Shown here in pieces: positions 1 to 13,300 of a stretch of 64,000 nucleotides of DNA; position 1 is the stretch's first letter; each line of letters opens with the position of its first letter. This DNA comes from Trichuris trichiura. Lineage: Eukaryota; Nematoda; Enoplea; Trichinellida; Trichuridae. The notes under the pieces are model-generated. The model did no database searches. It saw only the letters and a program-made list of their open reading frames with translations, and had not been told where the DNA came from. The stretch spans positions 1,178,001 to 1,242,000 of the forward strand of contig JBAJFE010000026.1 in assembly GCA_037903355.1 (NCBI GenBank). The letters are read 5' to 3'. The position numbers were made by a program, and so were the translations under genes.

Positions 1-986
1 TCTGCCGCCATTATCTAATTTTTGTAATTTAAAAACAAATCCCATCCTTTACCGACTGTTATCATTGAGCTGCTAGACGCGCATTATCTGCTCAGTGGGC
101 TATGACCACTTTGTCGCTTTAACAGAAAACAGCAGTTGGAAATTTTAGTTTGATTACAGTAACTTCAAGCGAAGAATGTCTTCAGCGGAATGCGTCTACT
201 TCGAACCGGTGAGTACAATCACTCGAGCCACGCTTAGCTAACGCATTTTTGTAGAGCCATCTGTTGGCACGTCGTCTTCTGATAAGTGGAAGAAAAAAGA
301 CGCGTAAAAATTTGCATAAGATAAAATTACGAAATTTTGAAAATGAGCGTCCGTGCGTTGATTGGCTATTCCGCTGCAGCCGCGCTGTCAGCTAGCGGCG
401 CAACAGCTTGTTGGCAACATTCCAGCTGGGTCAAAACGAACTGTCTCTTAGACAACATCGGTACGTGACTTATTCAAATATATTTAGCATATGCTAATTA
501 GGCAAATTAATTTCTTAAAAATAGCATTTCCCTTTTTTGTTACAGAAAGTTGGCTTTCAGCGTTTCGTTTACTTCATCAAACAACGCAAACAACAAGAGA
601 ATAGTAGAAACTTTGCGGAATAAGAATCGGTCGGTATAAATTGAGATTTTTAAAGAATTCTTTGAAAATGTTCTACCGTTTTTGTACGCCGCGCGCGGTA
701 GAGCATTTTCAAAGTGTAGCAACGAAGCGAAGCACTTATAAAGCGTCTAAGCTTCAAGCGTGAGTCCTTGGAGGGGATAGGAACAGCCAGCTATTTTGCC
801 GTACATAGAAATGGCACTGTCTTAGCAACAATAACCACTAAGAATTAAGCCGCCAAGCTGGCCATATAAAGGCATCAACGGTCTGGATGCAACAGTGATA
901 AGTCAATGGCCGCGGCAAACAACGACTTAGTAAAGGGGAAGCGTAAAAATGCATTAAAGAGAAGTAGACGTCACAGATCTTTAAGC
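1..986. other. 5' flank, no firm gene
   Basis: No recognisable protein. Two short exon-like stretches occur on the plus strand. An ATG at 176 opens eleven codons followed by a good GTGAGT donor, and an ATG at 343 opens a 41-codon frame described separately. The rest (470-986) is AT-rich and lies downstream of the transporter gene that ends at 987 on the minus strand. Confidence 0.4.
343..468 (+). CDS. possible small exon / short ORF, unknown
   Basis: An ATG-to-TGA frame of 41 codons begins MSVRALIGYSAAAALSASG and is Ala/Ser-rich at the start, like an organelle or secretory leader. It could also be a first coding exon, because a GTACGT donor-like site overlaps its last codons at 461. GC content is higher than in the flanks. 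I recognise no family and see no downstream exon that must belong to it. It could equally be chance. Confidence 0.2.
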   Translation: MSVRALIGYSAAAALSASGATACWQHSSWVKTNCLLDNIGT

Positions 987-3900
987 TTAATGAGCGGAAG
1001 TGGTAGCGCGTTGACCCACCTGCTCTTCGTCGGATGTGAGTCCATTTTCCATGCCAACACTTGATTGGACAATCTCTAAAGGTTCTTCCGTACTGTTGGC
1101 AGTTACTACTCGGCGATCAAAGAAGACAGCCAAAGTAAGAAAGCCGCCGGTTAGAAATTGCCCAAGTACGGCGAAAGCCAAAAACAAATCGGCCAGCAAC
1201 TTTGTGCTATGAATCAAGCATCGACCGCCTTCGACACCCGTAGGCACACCGTCGACAGCGTATCTTACAATACAGGATACGTCGAAAAGCCACGCGAAAA
1301 TTGTTGGGGCAGGTATGGTGCCTTAAAATTTCAAATTATACCGGCGGAATGAAGAAATCAAGTACAATATAGCCTGAAAATCCATTAGAGTACTGTACTA
1401 TTTTCAAATTCTTATAAGCTAAGCTATTCGAGGCTGTTAATAAGAGAAACTTTTACCAATGCATCGGATGACGATCCATTGGATTCCCAAAGCAAGCGCT
1501 CTTTCGTTGTAGTCAACAGTTCTGCAAGAAAAGGCACTTCGTGGGAGGGGAAAATTCCGTCGTGCTTTTCGCCTACCTGAGAATAACGGATAATGCGGGT
1601 ACCCCAATGGAAAACGTAAAAAAGCACATAGGCGCGAACAATAGCAAAAACAGTATAAGCGAAGAACAGTTCGACTCGCAAATACCCGCCGTTACGCTTC
1701 CGCCATCCGCGCACGTACAATTTTCGTAAGTCTGAAAAGTAGAACAAATATATAAATAAGCAGCAGGTAACAGTATACAGTACTCTTTTTGTTCGTTTGA
1801 ACGCTTCGGGGCAGCCGGCGAAGCAAGCGGAAAAAAAGTTCACCTTCGACCCGTGCATACTGCCGCAGACCGGATGAAATTCGTTCATCCTGCATGCGCA
1901 GTGTTCATTGCAATTTGACGCCACCGGGGTTACCGACAAAGAGTTGGATAACAAAGGCCTTAAAAAAAACGGTAATCAATAGTTTTAAGCTGTTAAATTA
2001 ATTAAGGTAGACTAAGCTGGTCGCTAAGGCGCCTACCATTCAGCCAATCGCAGGTCGTTGCCTTGCAGGTTGACAAAGTCGGCGGGGTCGCAGTAGAAAA
2101 CAAACATAGGAGACAATATAAACGAGCATAGTTCCATGAACACGCAGAACTTTAAAGTTGCCGATCTCGACAGGTGGAAGCGTTTGACAATGTAACCGCT
2201 GAACAAAGTTCCGACGCCGGCCGACGGAACCATTATGCAACCTTCAAAGTAAAAAAAACAACTTGCATTTCATTTAAATCGCTACAGTAAGCTACAAAAC
2301 TATACTCAGGCGGCGTGTTTGGCTTAGGAAAAAAACAAATTCAAAAATTATCATTACCAATGATCAAGTTGGCTTTGCTAGTTGGAACGCTGAATTGGCG
2401 TTCCAAATACTTTGCGGTGAATCCGCCAAATCCGCTGATCAGTAGACCAGCGAACGATGCTGCCAACGTTATGCACATGTAGGAGGGGCTGGACAGCAGC
2501 TTAAAGCAGGCGACAGGGATATGCCGTAGATCGTTCCAAAGTCGTGTTGTGCATTTTGTTGGACGCTCACTTAAGGCGGTTGACGGCACGCACGCAATGC
2601 ATTGCTCCTCGGCGCCGTCCGTCTGAGATGCAACAGCATTTGCGCTACCGCGACAGCGAGAAGTCCGCTTCGAGTTCGTCAAAACCGTCGGCTGATCTAA
2701 ACGCTAAGTGTAACCCTCTCTGGGAGCTATTAAAAATCGGGTGGGTCACGTAGCTATAAGACATTGCGCGAAAATGATTTTCAAGGACGTACGATATCTT
2801 AGGTAGTTTTAAACGCGTTTGCTGCCATAAGGGCCGCGCTTCAGTCCATTTGAAATAGCTAACAAATGTGAACGTACGTTTTGCTTGCTTAAAACCAAGA
2901 ATTGGAATAACGGCAATCAAAGACAACAGGGCGGCAAGTTGAAAGCCGATCCACCAAGCGCCAACCCATTCGGGATCGGCTTCGTCATACGTGTCCAAGC
3001 TAGAAGTACAGCGTCGTCACGGCAAGCTGGAAATGATCTGTCGGTACATTATTTCGTTTCGTTGAGCGAACAAGAAGTCCGAGTGAACGCGTAGAAAACC
3101 GGACGAAAGGAAAAAACCAACAGCCGGTCCGAATATAACGCAGGTATAAAATATCGCTGCAATGAAGACTTCTTAGCAATTACATTAGCCGTATACGGCA
3201 GGCTTTGCGCTAACCTATGTAAAGAGAAGACAGAGCTGAGTCCACTATCTCGTCTATATAGCTAACACCAAGCGTGAACAATGGAGCTGAACCAATGCCA
3301 TGAAAAATATGAGCCAAAGCGAACAACTGTTCGTAATGACCATTGTCTGTTTCCAACTGTGGACGACGACTAGCAGCAGCTTCTTCAAAACTTGACGTGA
3401 AGGAGGTAGACCCGTGAGAAGTATGGAATGCGTTCGAAGGAGAGGTGCCTTCGTTTGCGCACGAAGGGCCGCACATGCTTTGCCAACTTCCATTGAAGCT
3501 TACCCCGGAAGGGTTTAGGAGCGACATATTGCAATAGCTCAATTCACTTCTTGTTGATCTGTCGATATGCGAACGATCGGAGATAAGATGAGGGATGGAA
3601 AAGACAAAGGAGCCCAATGCCATAACGATAAGACCGACGCCCAAAAAGAGAGGTTTCGAATAACGACTGCCAAAATAAGCCACCGGAGTACAGAACACTG
3701 CGTAAGCTATATCGTAGCTTTGCATTATGCGACCAAGGGCTAATGCACGAAAATTGAAGCGTCTTTCAAGCGTACTAAGCACCGAAGGCACCAGACCGCT
3801 TATAACCATACCCTTAAAAAACAGCCATGTTTAGCATATAACAGAATAGAATTATAAAATCAACATGGGTTCGCTGCAACCAATCGATAAAGTTTCATTG

Positions 3901-4637
3901 CTCTTTTTAACGCGGCTGCTTATAGCTCAGTGTATATAATCGTTGGCAAAAAGTCTTAAACTGGTGAGTTGTTTACCGGCGAAAAAATAGACAAAGATGA
4001 ATGGGCATTTCCTCAATAATAAAGCTGGTTCGCTTCGAGCTATAATTGCTAATAAACAACCAAACTATTACATGGCAGAACTTTTGCAGACATGGCCGAA
4101 TAACATCGACCTTCATTAAGTCTATTGCAAAAAGAGGTAAAAGAAACGGAAGTTGCGCTAAGTCTGCAAGTGAATGTTAAAGACGAAAAGTACGTAAAAC
4201 TAACTGTAATTACGCAAAAGAACATTAAAGCTCTTTATTACACATTTGAGAGATGCGCATGGCTAGTAATTCACAAAATTATATGCTACAAACTAATGAT
4301 GCAATGAAAAGGCAGCTTAGGATTACTGCTGAAAAGAAAACAAAACATTCACTTTTACCTGAAGTGTGCAATACCAGCACATCCAAAATAATATCCACGT
4401 ACGCTTATGAGACTTATGCCGTGTATTACGACAACCGTACGTGGAAGAGTTAGGGCCCGCAACATGTTGACCGGAAATGGATTGTTTATCCGGAATTTCG
4501 CACAGAGGATCACCCAAAGCAATTGTCAGCTTGGGGATCCCATCCGAGCTGTCACATGCCACGCCGCTGCTTTCGCCGTTGTATACAACATCACGCGAGG
4601 CGGATTTGTTCGCTGCGCTTTGTGCCGATCCCTCCAT
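987..4637 (-). CDS. OATP-family organic anion transporter (SLCO-like)
   Basis: A multi-exon gene of about 790 residues that should be a plasma-membrane facilitator of large organic anions (family knowledge; substrate unknown). Exons on the minus strand are roughly 4637-4361, 3809-3216, 3160-3041, 3000-2880, 2696-2355, 2250-2052, 1958-1787, 1735-1578, 1528-1462 and 1325-987, and splice phases agree at most junctions. Diagnostic features in order: GMVISGLVPSVLSTLERRFNF in the first membrane segments; HGIGSAPLFTLGVSYID; the OATP signature WVGAWWIGF; a long cytoplasmic loop; MVPSAGVGTLFSGYIV; an extracellular Kazal-type Cys-rich domain (CNEHCACRMNEFHPVCG...CFAGC, then YENCTC); and FALGVQW-like and GTIPAPTIFAW segments near the C-terminus. 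The start is the ATG at 4637 opening a polar cytoplasmic tail. All core segments are present, so it looks intact. The gene is head-to-head with the helicase gene at 5520. Confidence 0.93.
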
Positions 4638-5519
4638 GGCTCAATGGCTGTTCTTCTTCAATGTCGAGAAATTGCATTGGACACGTTCTTTAAAACGGGA
4701 ACCTTTTCAGATAAATATCTGAGCAAAACAACAAATGCGCAAACCGTCTCTTTCTTGATTGAAGTTCAATAACAATTTTTTTGTTGTTGTCTTTTGAAAG
4801 ATGATGTTATTGATGATGCGCAGGTTTGTTGCCAATAGAAATGAGCAGAGTTCGCCCGTCAAGCGTGCGCAAGTCGCTAACAAGCAGAAGGCAAATATGT
4901 GTCCTTTCAGCAATGAAACTTTGGCGGAAAAAATGAATTTCAAAACCGAACAAAATTTGTTTACAGTATCCGCCAGCATTTGTGCTAATCACCACCTTTT
5001 GCGGCAAGCTATGCTGTTCGCTTTTCCTATTGATCTAGTTCCAATTGCTTGCATTTGTTTTTCACGTATTTCAAAGATTCTAAATGGACGTAAGGCTCGT
5101 TCTGCGAATATAAACATCACGAGTCGTTTGTCCATCCGCAATTGTTTAAACTTGTGGATAATGCAGCTGTGTAATGTTTATTATTTTTTTTCATATTATT
5201 AAACACTGCATTTTTGCTGAAGTTTGTTTCCACTAGTCCCAACCGGGCAAGCCATTATACTGCAGTTTACTGGGTAATATCTGGTTGTCGCTCCACATTA
5301 AGACTGGGTTAAGACTAAAGCTGATGCCAAAAGTGGTCTTCGTATTTTTTGTTCGCCAACGGTTTTCTCATTTTTGTCATAGTACTTTATTTTCCTTAGA
5401 TACTGTAATCAAATGAATTAACGCCATTTGTTAATAAACATACGCTGAAGAGAAGTACTGCTGTTAATTTTTTAGTCATGAAGTAAGCGTTGCTTTGATA
5501 GACTTTATTTATAAAACAA
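4638..5519. promoter_or_regulatory. shared divergent upstream region
   Basis: About 880 bp lie between the start codons of the minus-strand transporter and the plus-strand DEAD-box helicase, so any promoters for both should be here. This is inferred from layout. The open frames in it look like chance and no clear TATA or initiator motif stands out. Confidence 0.4.
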
Positions 5520-8500
5520 ATGCCGTTTTTTAGTTTTGACAAGGCCACGGTTAGCATGGAATCGGAAGATGACGAAGCGTACAGCCAGCTGGTTACAAAG
5601 GCTAACAAAAAGCGAAAAAAGTCTGGCGGATTTCAAGCGATGGGTAAACTTGTGATATCCTTTACGAAGAAGCTTCATTTTGTCAGTTATTCCGTCAGGC
5701 TTGGATCATCAAATCTTTAAAGGTATAATGACAAAAGGTTATCGAATTCCAACTCCTATTCAGAGAAAGGTAAATTGGAGCACGTTTTGTCGTTACGCGT
5801 ATTACGAATACGTTGCGTAGGCGATACCGTTAATTTTGAGCGGTAAAGATGTCGTTGCAATGTCTCGAACTGGAAGCGGGAAAACGGCTGCATTTTTGAT
5901 ACCCATGTTTCAATCGTTGAAATGTCGGAATCCGGCTGTTTGTATTCGCGCCTTAATCGTTTCGCCAACTCGAGAACTAGCAATGCAAACGTTCAAGTTC
6001 GTAAAAGAGGTAGGTTCTATTTTTTTAAAAATTATCCTCTGTGAACGAGTCTGCCGCCCCTTAAAACTGAAGCGTTTTCCTCATCGTTATCCCACTCTTT
6101 CCCAGCATAGGACAAGTTATTAATAATTATCTGCTGTATAGTCTTTGCGTATGACTTTTTCAGGTCAAAACCAATGTTTCGCCTAAGTTTTCCTTTAAAT
6201 TTATACTTCCCTTGCTTTGCTCTTATTTTCTTTATACTAAACTCATCGTTTGATAGGAAATGCTGTTTAGCTGATCGTTATATATTGTTATTTTTCAGCT
6301 TGGAAAATTTGTTGGCCTTAAAGCAATTACCATCGTAGGTGGAGACAGGTTAGCTTTCAAATTTAAGTCAATACACTAACAAAATTAAATTTTTAGCATG
6401 GAACACCAATTTGCCGCCATTCACGAGAATCCCGATGTGTAAGTGATTTTCAGGTTAATTACTGTAGCGCACTTGTTCAAATATTCAGATTATTTATTTT
6501 TTTTCGTTTAAACGTCTTTGGTCAACTCTCGGCATTACTTTGGCTACAGTTTTTTATTTTCATATTCTTTTTTCAGCCTTATAGCTACGCCTGGCCGTCT
6601 TTTGCACGTTGTGATAGAGATGAATTTGTCCCTTAAGTCAGTTGCTTACGTCGTTTTTGACGAAGCTGATCGGTAATGCGCCTTCGCAGTTGAGGCCTCT
6701 ACGAGCTCGTGCCGCTTTCTTTTTAGACTTTTTGAGCTCGGATTCGAGGAACAATTGCGAGAAATTTTAAATCGCTTACCGGGTAATCGTCAAACCTTAC
6801 TGTTCTCTGCTACGCTGCCTCGTTCGTTGGTCGACTTCGCTCAAGCAGGTCTTAGCGAGCCAACTTTGGTTCGTTTGGACGTTGATTCAAAGCTTAGCGA
6901 TAAGCTGACGGTTCGTAACATTTCCTGTTGGCTTGTTTTAATTATTTTAAGTTTTTCTCCGTTCAGCTTGCGCATATATTTTGCCGCCAAGACCAGAAAC
7001 TCGCCGTTTTGTTGGGACTGTTGGAAAAGTGCGACATTATTCAAGAAAACACTCTGACGCTTATATTTTGTGCTACTAAGCATTTTGTCGAATATCTCTA
7101 CGAAGTGTTGCAACGATTGAAGTTCAAGTGCACTTATTTGTACAGTTCGATGGACGCCGAAGCTCGGCGATTAAATGTCAACAAATTTCGACGCGGCGAG
7201 GCGAAGATTTTGGTCGTTACCGACTTGGCGTCACGCGGCGTCGACATACCGTTCCTGCATACGGTGATCAATTATCATTTTCCCGCCAAACCAAAATTGT
7301 TCGTCCACAGAGTTGGTAAATAAATCCTTTTAAACATGATTCGCTTTTTCTTCGTAAGTTTTACAATTTCAGGAAGGGTTGCTCGCGCGGGTAGCACAGG
7401 CCAAGCAATTAGCATAATATCGTCGGAAGAGTATGCTTATCTTTTGGACCTTTATCTCTTCCTTGGTCGGTCGCTTCAGTTTTCCACGAAGGCTACAGAA
7501 ACAAAAAGTATTCTCAGGTTCTCTCAGCATTTTTTTTTGTAATAGATAATTTTTTGATTTAGCCAGTGACGTCATTGGCACATTTCCCGATCACATCATC
7601 AATAGCGAGGATCGATTGCAGTCCATGCTGGAAAACGACGAAGATATGGTCAGTTTTATGACTTACAACAGCATGTCGTAGTCTACTGTAGCTTTTAGAA
7701 ACTGCTGGAGCGCTCCGCCAGAAATTCAATGAAGCAATATAGCCGTTCAAAACCTCTGTGTAGTTCGGAAAGTTCTCGCAGAGCAAAAGCGGAAACAAAG
7801 CTGAAAAATTTGGCGCTCCATCCAATTGCTTGTACGGTCTCCCCTTCGTAATAGTTAAGCTTTGGCATTGGGTTTTTCTCTTTAGCTCATCTCATATCTT
7901 GCCGCGATGACGTTGAAGAAAAAAGAAACGTGCTCTTAAGCGGAATAAGAAATTTCAGGCCAAGCGCGGTGGGTTGCATTTTCAAAAAGCGCTTATAAGG
8001 CAAAGCTATATATACCCTTTAAAGGTTGTGTTCGGTTTTGGGATGGATAAGAAGATAGCGAAAAAGCGCCTTAACACGTCATCCCCATTGGGCGCTCCAT
8101 TATCCAAGGCGCCCGAGGAGCAAAATACAGCTGTCGGCGCCGATGTCGAGCCGTCATTTTTAAAAGTAATTGTTTTTCATCATCTGTAAGACTAAAGTTT
8201 TCCTTTTATGGCTGACAGAATACTTTCACCGAAGTTATCCGGTCGAAGTTTTACGATTCCGCGTCAAGTTGGCATAAAAAGAAGAAAAAGGCGCCGGCAG
8301 ACGGCAGCGAAGTAGCAGACGAGTATTTCGTTCCATTTGCGCCGTCGGACCTCCATTCCGAACAAGGGTATATGCCTTTTGTAAAGTAAAAATATTTACG
8401 CGTACAAAAATGACTTAGCTTATCAGTGGATCGAAACTCTTTCGCCGCTACAGCCGAATCCGCTGTGGTTGACTTCTTAGACGACGACGCTAAGGATATC

Positions 8501-8993
8501 CGCGCTAGAGATAATCGAATGAAATGGTATGTCCATCCCAGCCGGCATTAATTAAGCTCTTTCGCTCTTCTCTTCAGGGATCGAAAGCGTAAACGATACG
8601 TAGGCAGCAGCGGTGAAGAAAAAACGAAAAAGATAAAGACAGAAAGTGGTGTTTGGATATCCGCTTCTTACAAGTCGGACAAGTACAAGGCGTGGCGGCA
8701 AAAGCTGAAAATGGGCGCCCTGGAAAGATCGGATGCCGTCAGTGGTGGCCAAGACAAACGACTAAAGCTCTTCCGATCTCGTAAGCTCGCTACGGCAGGC
8801 TTTTTTGCCTCTAAGCGCGGCTGTATGCTTTGCAGGCAAAGGAAAAGCGAAGAAATCTTCGTCCGCCGGTAGAGTGCGTAATGAGCTAAAGAGCGAACAA
8901 CAAATTTTCAAAGCCCATATAAGGAAGCAGCACCAAAGGGAAATAGAGAGAAGAAGGGCAAAGCGGTCGAAAAAGCCACGCCTTTTAGCCTAA
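5520..8993 (+). CDS. DDX54: DEAD-box RNA helicase, DDX54/Dbp10 type
   Basis: An ATP-dependent RNA helicase. The family acts in the nucleolus on 60S ribosome assembly. About 17 exons joined in phase give about 740 residues. Visible motifs: [10 protein letters not shown] and the Q-motif TPIQRK (5699-5768); motif I SRTGSGKT (5821-6009); VGGD; TPGR and DEAD (6577-6672); SAT (6727-6910); [16 protein letters not shown] and HRVGR..ARAG (6967-7509). The DDX54-specific C-terminal region follows, with [24 protein letters not shown] and [20 protein letters not shown] (8219-8779), and then a Lys/Arg-rich tail ending at 8993. The start could be the ATG at 5520 or the one at 5556, which opens the acidic MESEDDEAY. 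The Lys/Asp tail is shorter than in vertebrates. No broken motif was seen. Confidence 0.95.
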
Positions 8994-10387
8994 GCGCCAA
9001 AAGTGCAACGTTAAGTAATATTCAAATATTTTTCTTCGTGCATTCCCTATAAGGGCTGAAGTTAAAATGTTTCTTGATTTCTACATTTTTTCCGTCGTAT
9101 CCGCAGAAAACATTTATGTAAATATTATTCAGGCTGAGGTTGGCGCAGCTTCCTTATTTGAAAATTATTGTTTAGTTGATTTTTAAAAAAAGACTGCCTC
9201 TAGTGAACACCATTTTCTATTGGTTTTTTTGAATCGCGTATCTATTTTTCCTATTCCCAATTCCGCTGCGGGCAATTTCCGAGCTCCTCAACTCCCGCAA
9301 GCGCGACTACATCTTTTTTCTGCTTTGAATTTTGTTGAAACACTAATGCAGCTCACTTTGCGATTTTGCATAGTTTATCGTCGCTTCAGAAAAGTTTGCC
9401 GCTCAAAGTAAGGCCGGCTGAGGGGAAAAAATGCATTGACCTTTTTCCCATAGCAGAAGAAGGTTCAAAAACTTTGAACCAATCTGTTCCCCCTCCGGCG
9501 AACAGATCATGAACTGTATTCTATTCTAGCGCGTAAATACGTTCAAGGTAACTAACTGGCCGAAAATGAATAGGCAGTGACAGCTCACTTCGTTGTTACC
9601 ATATTTGGCATTTGATTTTTTATGCCTTAGCCAACAGGCGCCAAAAGAGCAGTGCGTATTAGTATTTTGAGTGAATTTTCTTCATTAACACAACGTCTAA
9701 TCCAAGTATAGATAGTACGCAGAAATGTCAACTTCCATAAATGGTCAGCTTATACCAGCTAAGAGAAATCGCAAAGCTGCAAGACCCATTCTTGCCGGAA
9801 ATGTTTTATGATAATATAAGAGACGCTTTTTCGTTACGGGTGAACGGCTAGAGGGTAGATAAAACCTTATTTGGCGTTTTGCAAGCCAAGCGGATCAGGT
9901 ATTGTGATATCGCGATCCCCGCGGAATCGCGCAGAATTTCTTTGACTTAACAATGCCCCACGTGTATCGTTCGTCCGTCGGTCGCTTCGTTCAAAGGAAT
10001 TCGGTCGCATTCACAAGTACCCATTTTGAGTGTTAAGCAACAATGGCCATTGACTCTGCAAGTTGAAGTGTACGATTCATTTTGGTGACGGAAAATTGAT
10101 GTCAATCATTTGGAGATCGCCGGCTGCGTCCTTTGACACCCAGCACCGGTGTAGCTTGAAGCGACACTGCGACTTTGTTGCAAAATTCAACAGTGACGTC
10201 GGATACTGGGACAAAGGTCGGCGAACTGCTTCGACCGATCCGTGTCGTCGTCGTGGGTACGAGCTGATGCGTTCTAGCCAAGCAGTGCGTCCGCTTGAAA
10301 TGGTATAGAAAACGATCGCTGTCCTGACTAGAGCCTACGTTGAACGAAATCTGCGCTTCTCGCTTTCCTCCTTTTCCAATATTCGTC
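8994..10387. other. intergenic, with two adjacent hairpins
   Basis: No coding segment recognised. At 9463-9481 there is a short perfect hairpin (GGTTCAAA..TTTGAACC), directly followed at 9482-9509 by a second one (ATCTGTTC..GAACAGAT). The stretch just before 10388 should carry the promoter and 5' leader of the Kunitz gene. Confidence 0.4.
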
Positions 10388-13300
10388 ATGTGGGTCCAAA
10401 TCCTCAAGCTGACCATTGCCTTGTCAGTTTTCTCAGCCGGTGAGTGATACAGTTTTTTTCTTTTCAAACCTAACAACCTTTAAAAGTTTCATATTCTAAG
10501 GTGCGACCTTATCTGCCTTTAAAAAGGTAAGCTTAAAGAAAACGATTAGAAACAGCTGCTTCGTTCTAATGCTTATCTTATCTTTCCTCATACAACTGAT
10601 ATCCAACAATGATATAAATTTGCATTTCTGGTTTTACGTAAAGCGTAGGCATTATTTCACCGCCCGCAAGTCTGACGAATCCATTTATTTTGTTCTTTTA
10701 GCTTTTTACCCCTATACTTCATGCATTTTTTCTAGCGAATGTTGCGTAGTAAAAATAAGATGTTTTTGTCTCTGAGTTTTCGCGAAGAGTCCACGAAATT
10801 AGTACGCTACATAGAGGACAACAACAACTTCCCGCTGTTGAACTAATACGCAGGAAGCTACCGGCATTGAGTGTCCCTTACGTCACCCAGTTTCTTTTGT
10901 TTTCCAAGTATATGGCAGCACTTGTTCTCCTTCCATCTATTGTAATGTAACTTACGCGAGAACATCCGGTATCCTTTGACAAAGTAGACCAACAATAAAT
11001 ATGGATTCCCGCTTGGGAGAAAGTTGAAATTCCACTGTTTATAGCCTATAATTCGTTGGATCCCTGCCAGCGGCAACCGTTCAGGGCTACCTGTGATTCG
11101 CTGATGCACGGCCGATTGATGGGAAGGTCGCAATTCGTACTTCGTTTCTATAGACGAGAAAACGAATGCGTCTCTTATCCGTTTGCTCTGTGCCGCGGGG
11201 ACAAGTCTCATGCGCAACTTTTCAAGCGGAAGGAAGACTGCGAACTTGCATGCGTTGCCAAGCATACGGCGAAACCTTTGCCAACTACAAGCCAACCAGT
11301 GAATCCGTACACGAAGAAATTTACATCTGCTCATGTATTCGCCAGTATGCGAACCCCTCCTTTCAAGGAAGTACCTGTGACGATGAATTCGCCCTCTACC
11401 GGTGAAGCAGAGGCCTTTATTGATTGTATTTTTTAATTTTTGTTTTCAGGTTTTCCCGAAACTACTCCAGCAACAAAATTGACCAGTAAGTGCAAAGTGA
11501 AATTGTTGAATTTTGAATAATGCGCCTATTCGCACTTCCTTTGCTTAGCTAGAACCGATACAACTCAAGTAGGCTGTTGCGCGCAGGAGTTTTTTTTTAT
11601 GTATCCCGCCGTAGGATGTAATTTTTTGTCAAACCGATTCCCCCAATTTCTCGTCAAGGCAAACCTGGTTGAACTTGTTATATTGTCAGCTCCGAGCAGC
11701 GTAATGCAAATTAATCAATTTTTTTGTCTTTCTGCGCTTTTCAATCAATTGCTAATATTCGCAATCCGCGAAATGATAGGACGAAATTGCGAAAGCGCAA
11801 TCGATCTGTCTTCGACATAGGCACTTGCTTGTTTACAAAGGATCTCCTTTTTTGAAATTCAAATTTTTGTATCTGCTTATCACTTAGAGTGTCAAGAACG
11901 CCGACTGCTCGCCCAACAGTCTCGACGCCCCGCAAAAGGAAAAGTGGACATCCAAAGTGCCGTAATTTACGAATGCACTCCCGATGGCGCCTTTGAGCAG
12001 GTGCAATGTCACCAAGCTAGCGGTGTTTGCTGGTGCGTCAACGAGGACGGCTATGAAATAGCAAATACGCGCACGCAAGGAGGAAATGCGCGACCCGATT
12101 GCAGCGGTATGTCATTTTGCCTGATTATCATTAGTAAGAATTTCAAACTGTGCAGCTACCAATGACTCACAACCTAAAAATGAGACTTTAGATTGTCTTC
12201 TCTTAAAATTAACCTTTAGCTTTGGGGGCAAAACACCCTTTTGTTCTTACAAGTTTTTTAGTCACCAAAGAACCTTTGTAGAACTTTGTACAACATCGCG
12301 CAATAATTGTTTTATTTTAGGACGTCCTTTGGCTACAGCAGCCACGACGACAAGTTGGACGACGAGTACAAGGAAAGCTCCAATGGCTCGTTGCTCCAAC
12401 GGTGCGCCAGCGGTCGACTCGCTTGGCCGTCTGCTGAATTGCTTTGTCGAGCAGTGTCCAAGCGGATATCGATGCGCAATTCAGGAAAGCGAAGCGGTTT
12501 GCTGTCCAGACAACGAAGGCAACAGTAAAATGAATGATCATTTCAAGCGACCAACATTTTTTGTGTCTTTAACCCTCTTCAGGCGTAGCTAGCAATCTCA
12601 TCTTGCCTTCGAACGTATGCGATCTTCCCAAGGATCGCGGATCGTGTAGCAAATTTGAACTTCGCTTTTACTTCAACTCGGAATTCAAAGAATGCAAGTA
12701 CTTCTTTTACGGCGGCTGCGGCGGCAATGGGAACAACTTTAAAGAATTATCCCAGTGCGAAAAGGCGTGCGGACGATCGACTGGTGTTAAGCAGTCAATG
12801 CTGGAAAAAAATATAGACACTTCTCCCGCCAATGATATTGACGAGGATAAACGTTGTGATCAACCAAAGGACGCTGGTCCTTGCGCGGGCCGCTTTATCC
12901 GATGGTACTTTGACCGAATACGTTGTACGAAAGGCATTTATTTGACGCGGTTTAAGGTACTGGAATGGTTTTACCAGCTCATGCGAGGTATTCGTCTACA
13001 GCGGTTGTAAAGGCAGCGGAAACAATTTTGGAAGCCGAGAGCAGTGCGTTGAAATGTGCGGTAAGTCGGAACTTCAATTTTTTTAAAAAATTAACACGGA
13101 AACTGTGGCTTAAATTTTAAAAACCGATATTTAATTAGAACTTATTTACTGTAGGATACAAGCAAGTAACAACAAGTACTCCCGAGGTAACAACGCCGTC
13201 AATAGCCACCAAAAAGTCGACAACTGCCGCCAAGCCTCGAATTAGCACTGTAGCCCTTATTAGCCCGGTTACTATGTCTACGACGACGACAAAAAGTACA

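Noticed and set aside
4801..5202. 133-codon plus-strand frame between the transporter and the helicase
   Set aside because: Low-complexity, no family features, and it lies in the divergent promoter region.
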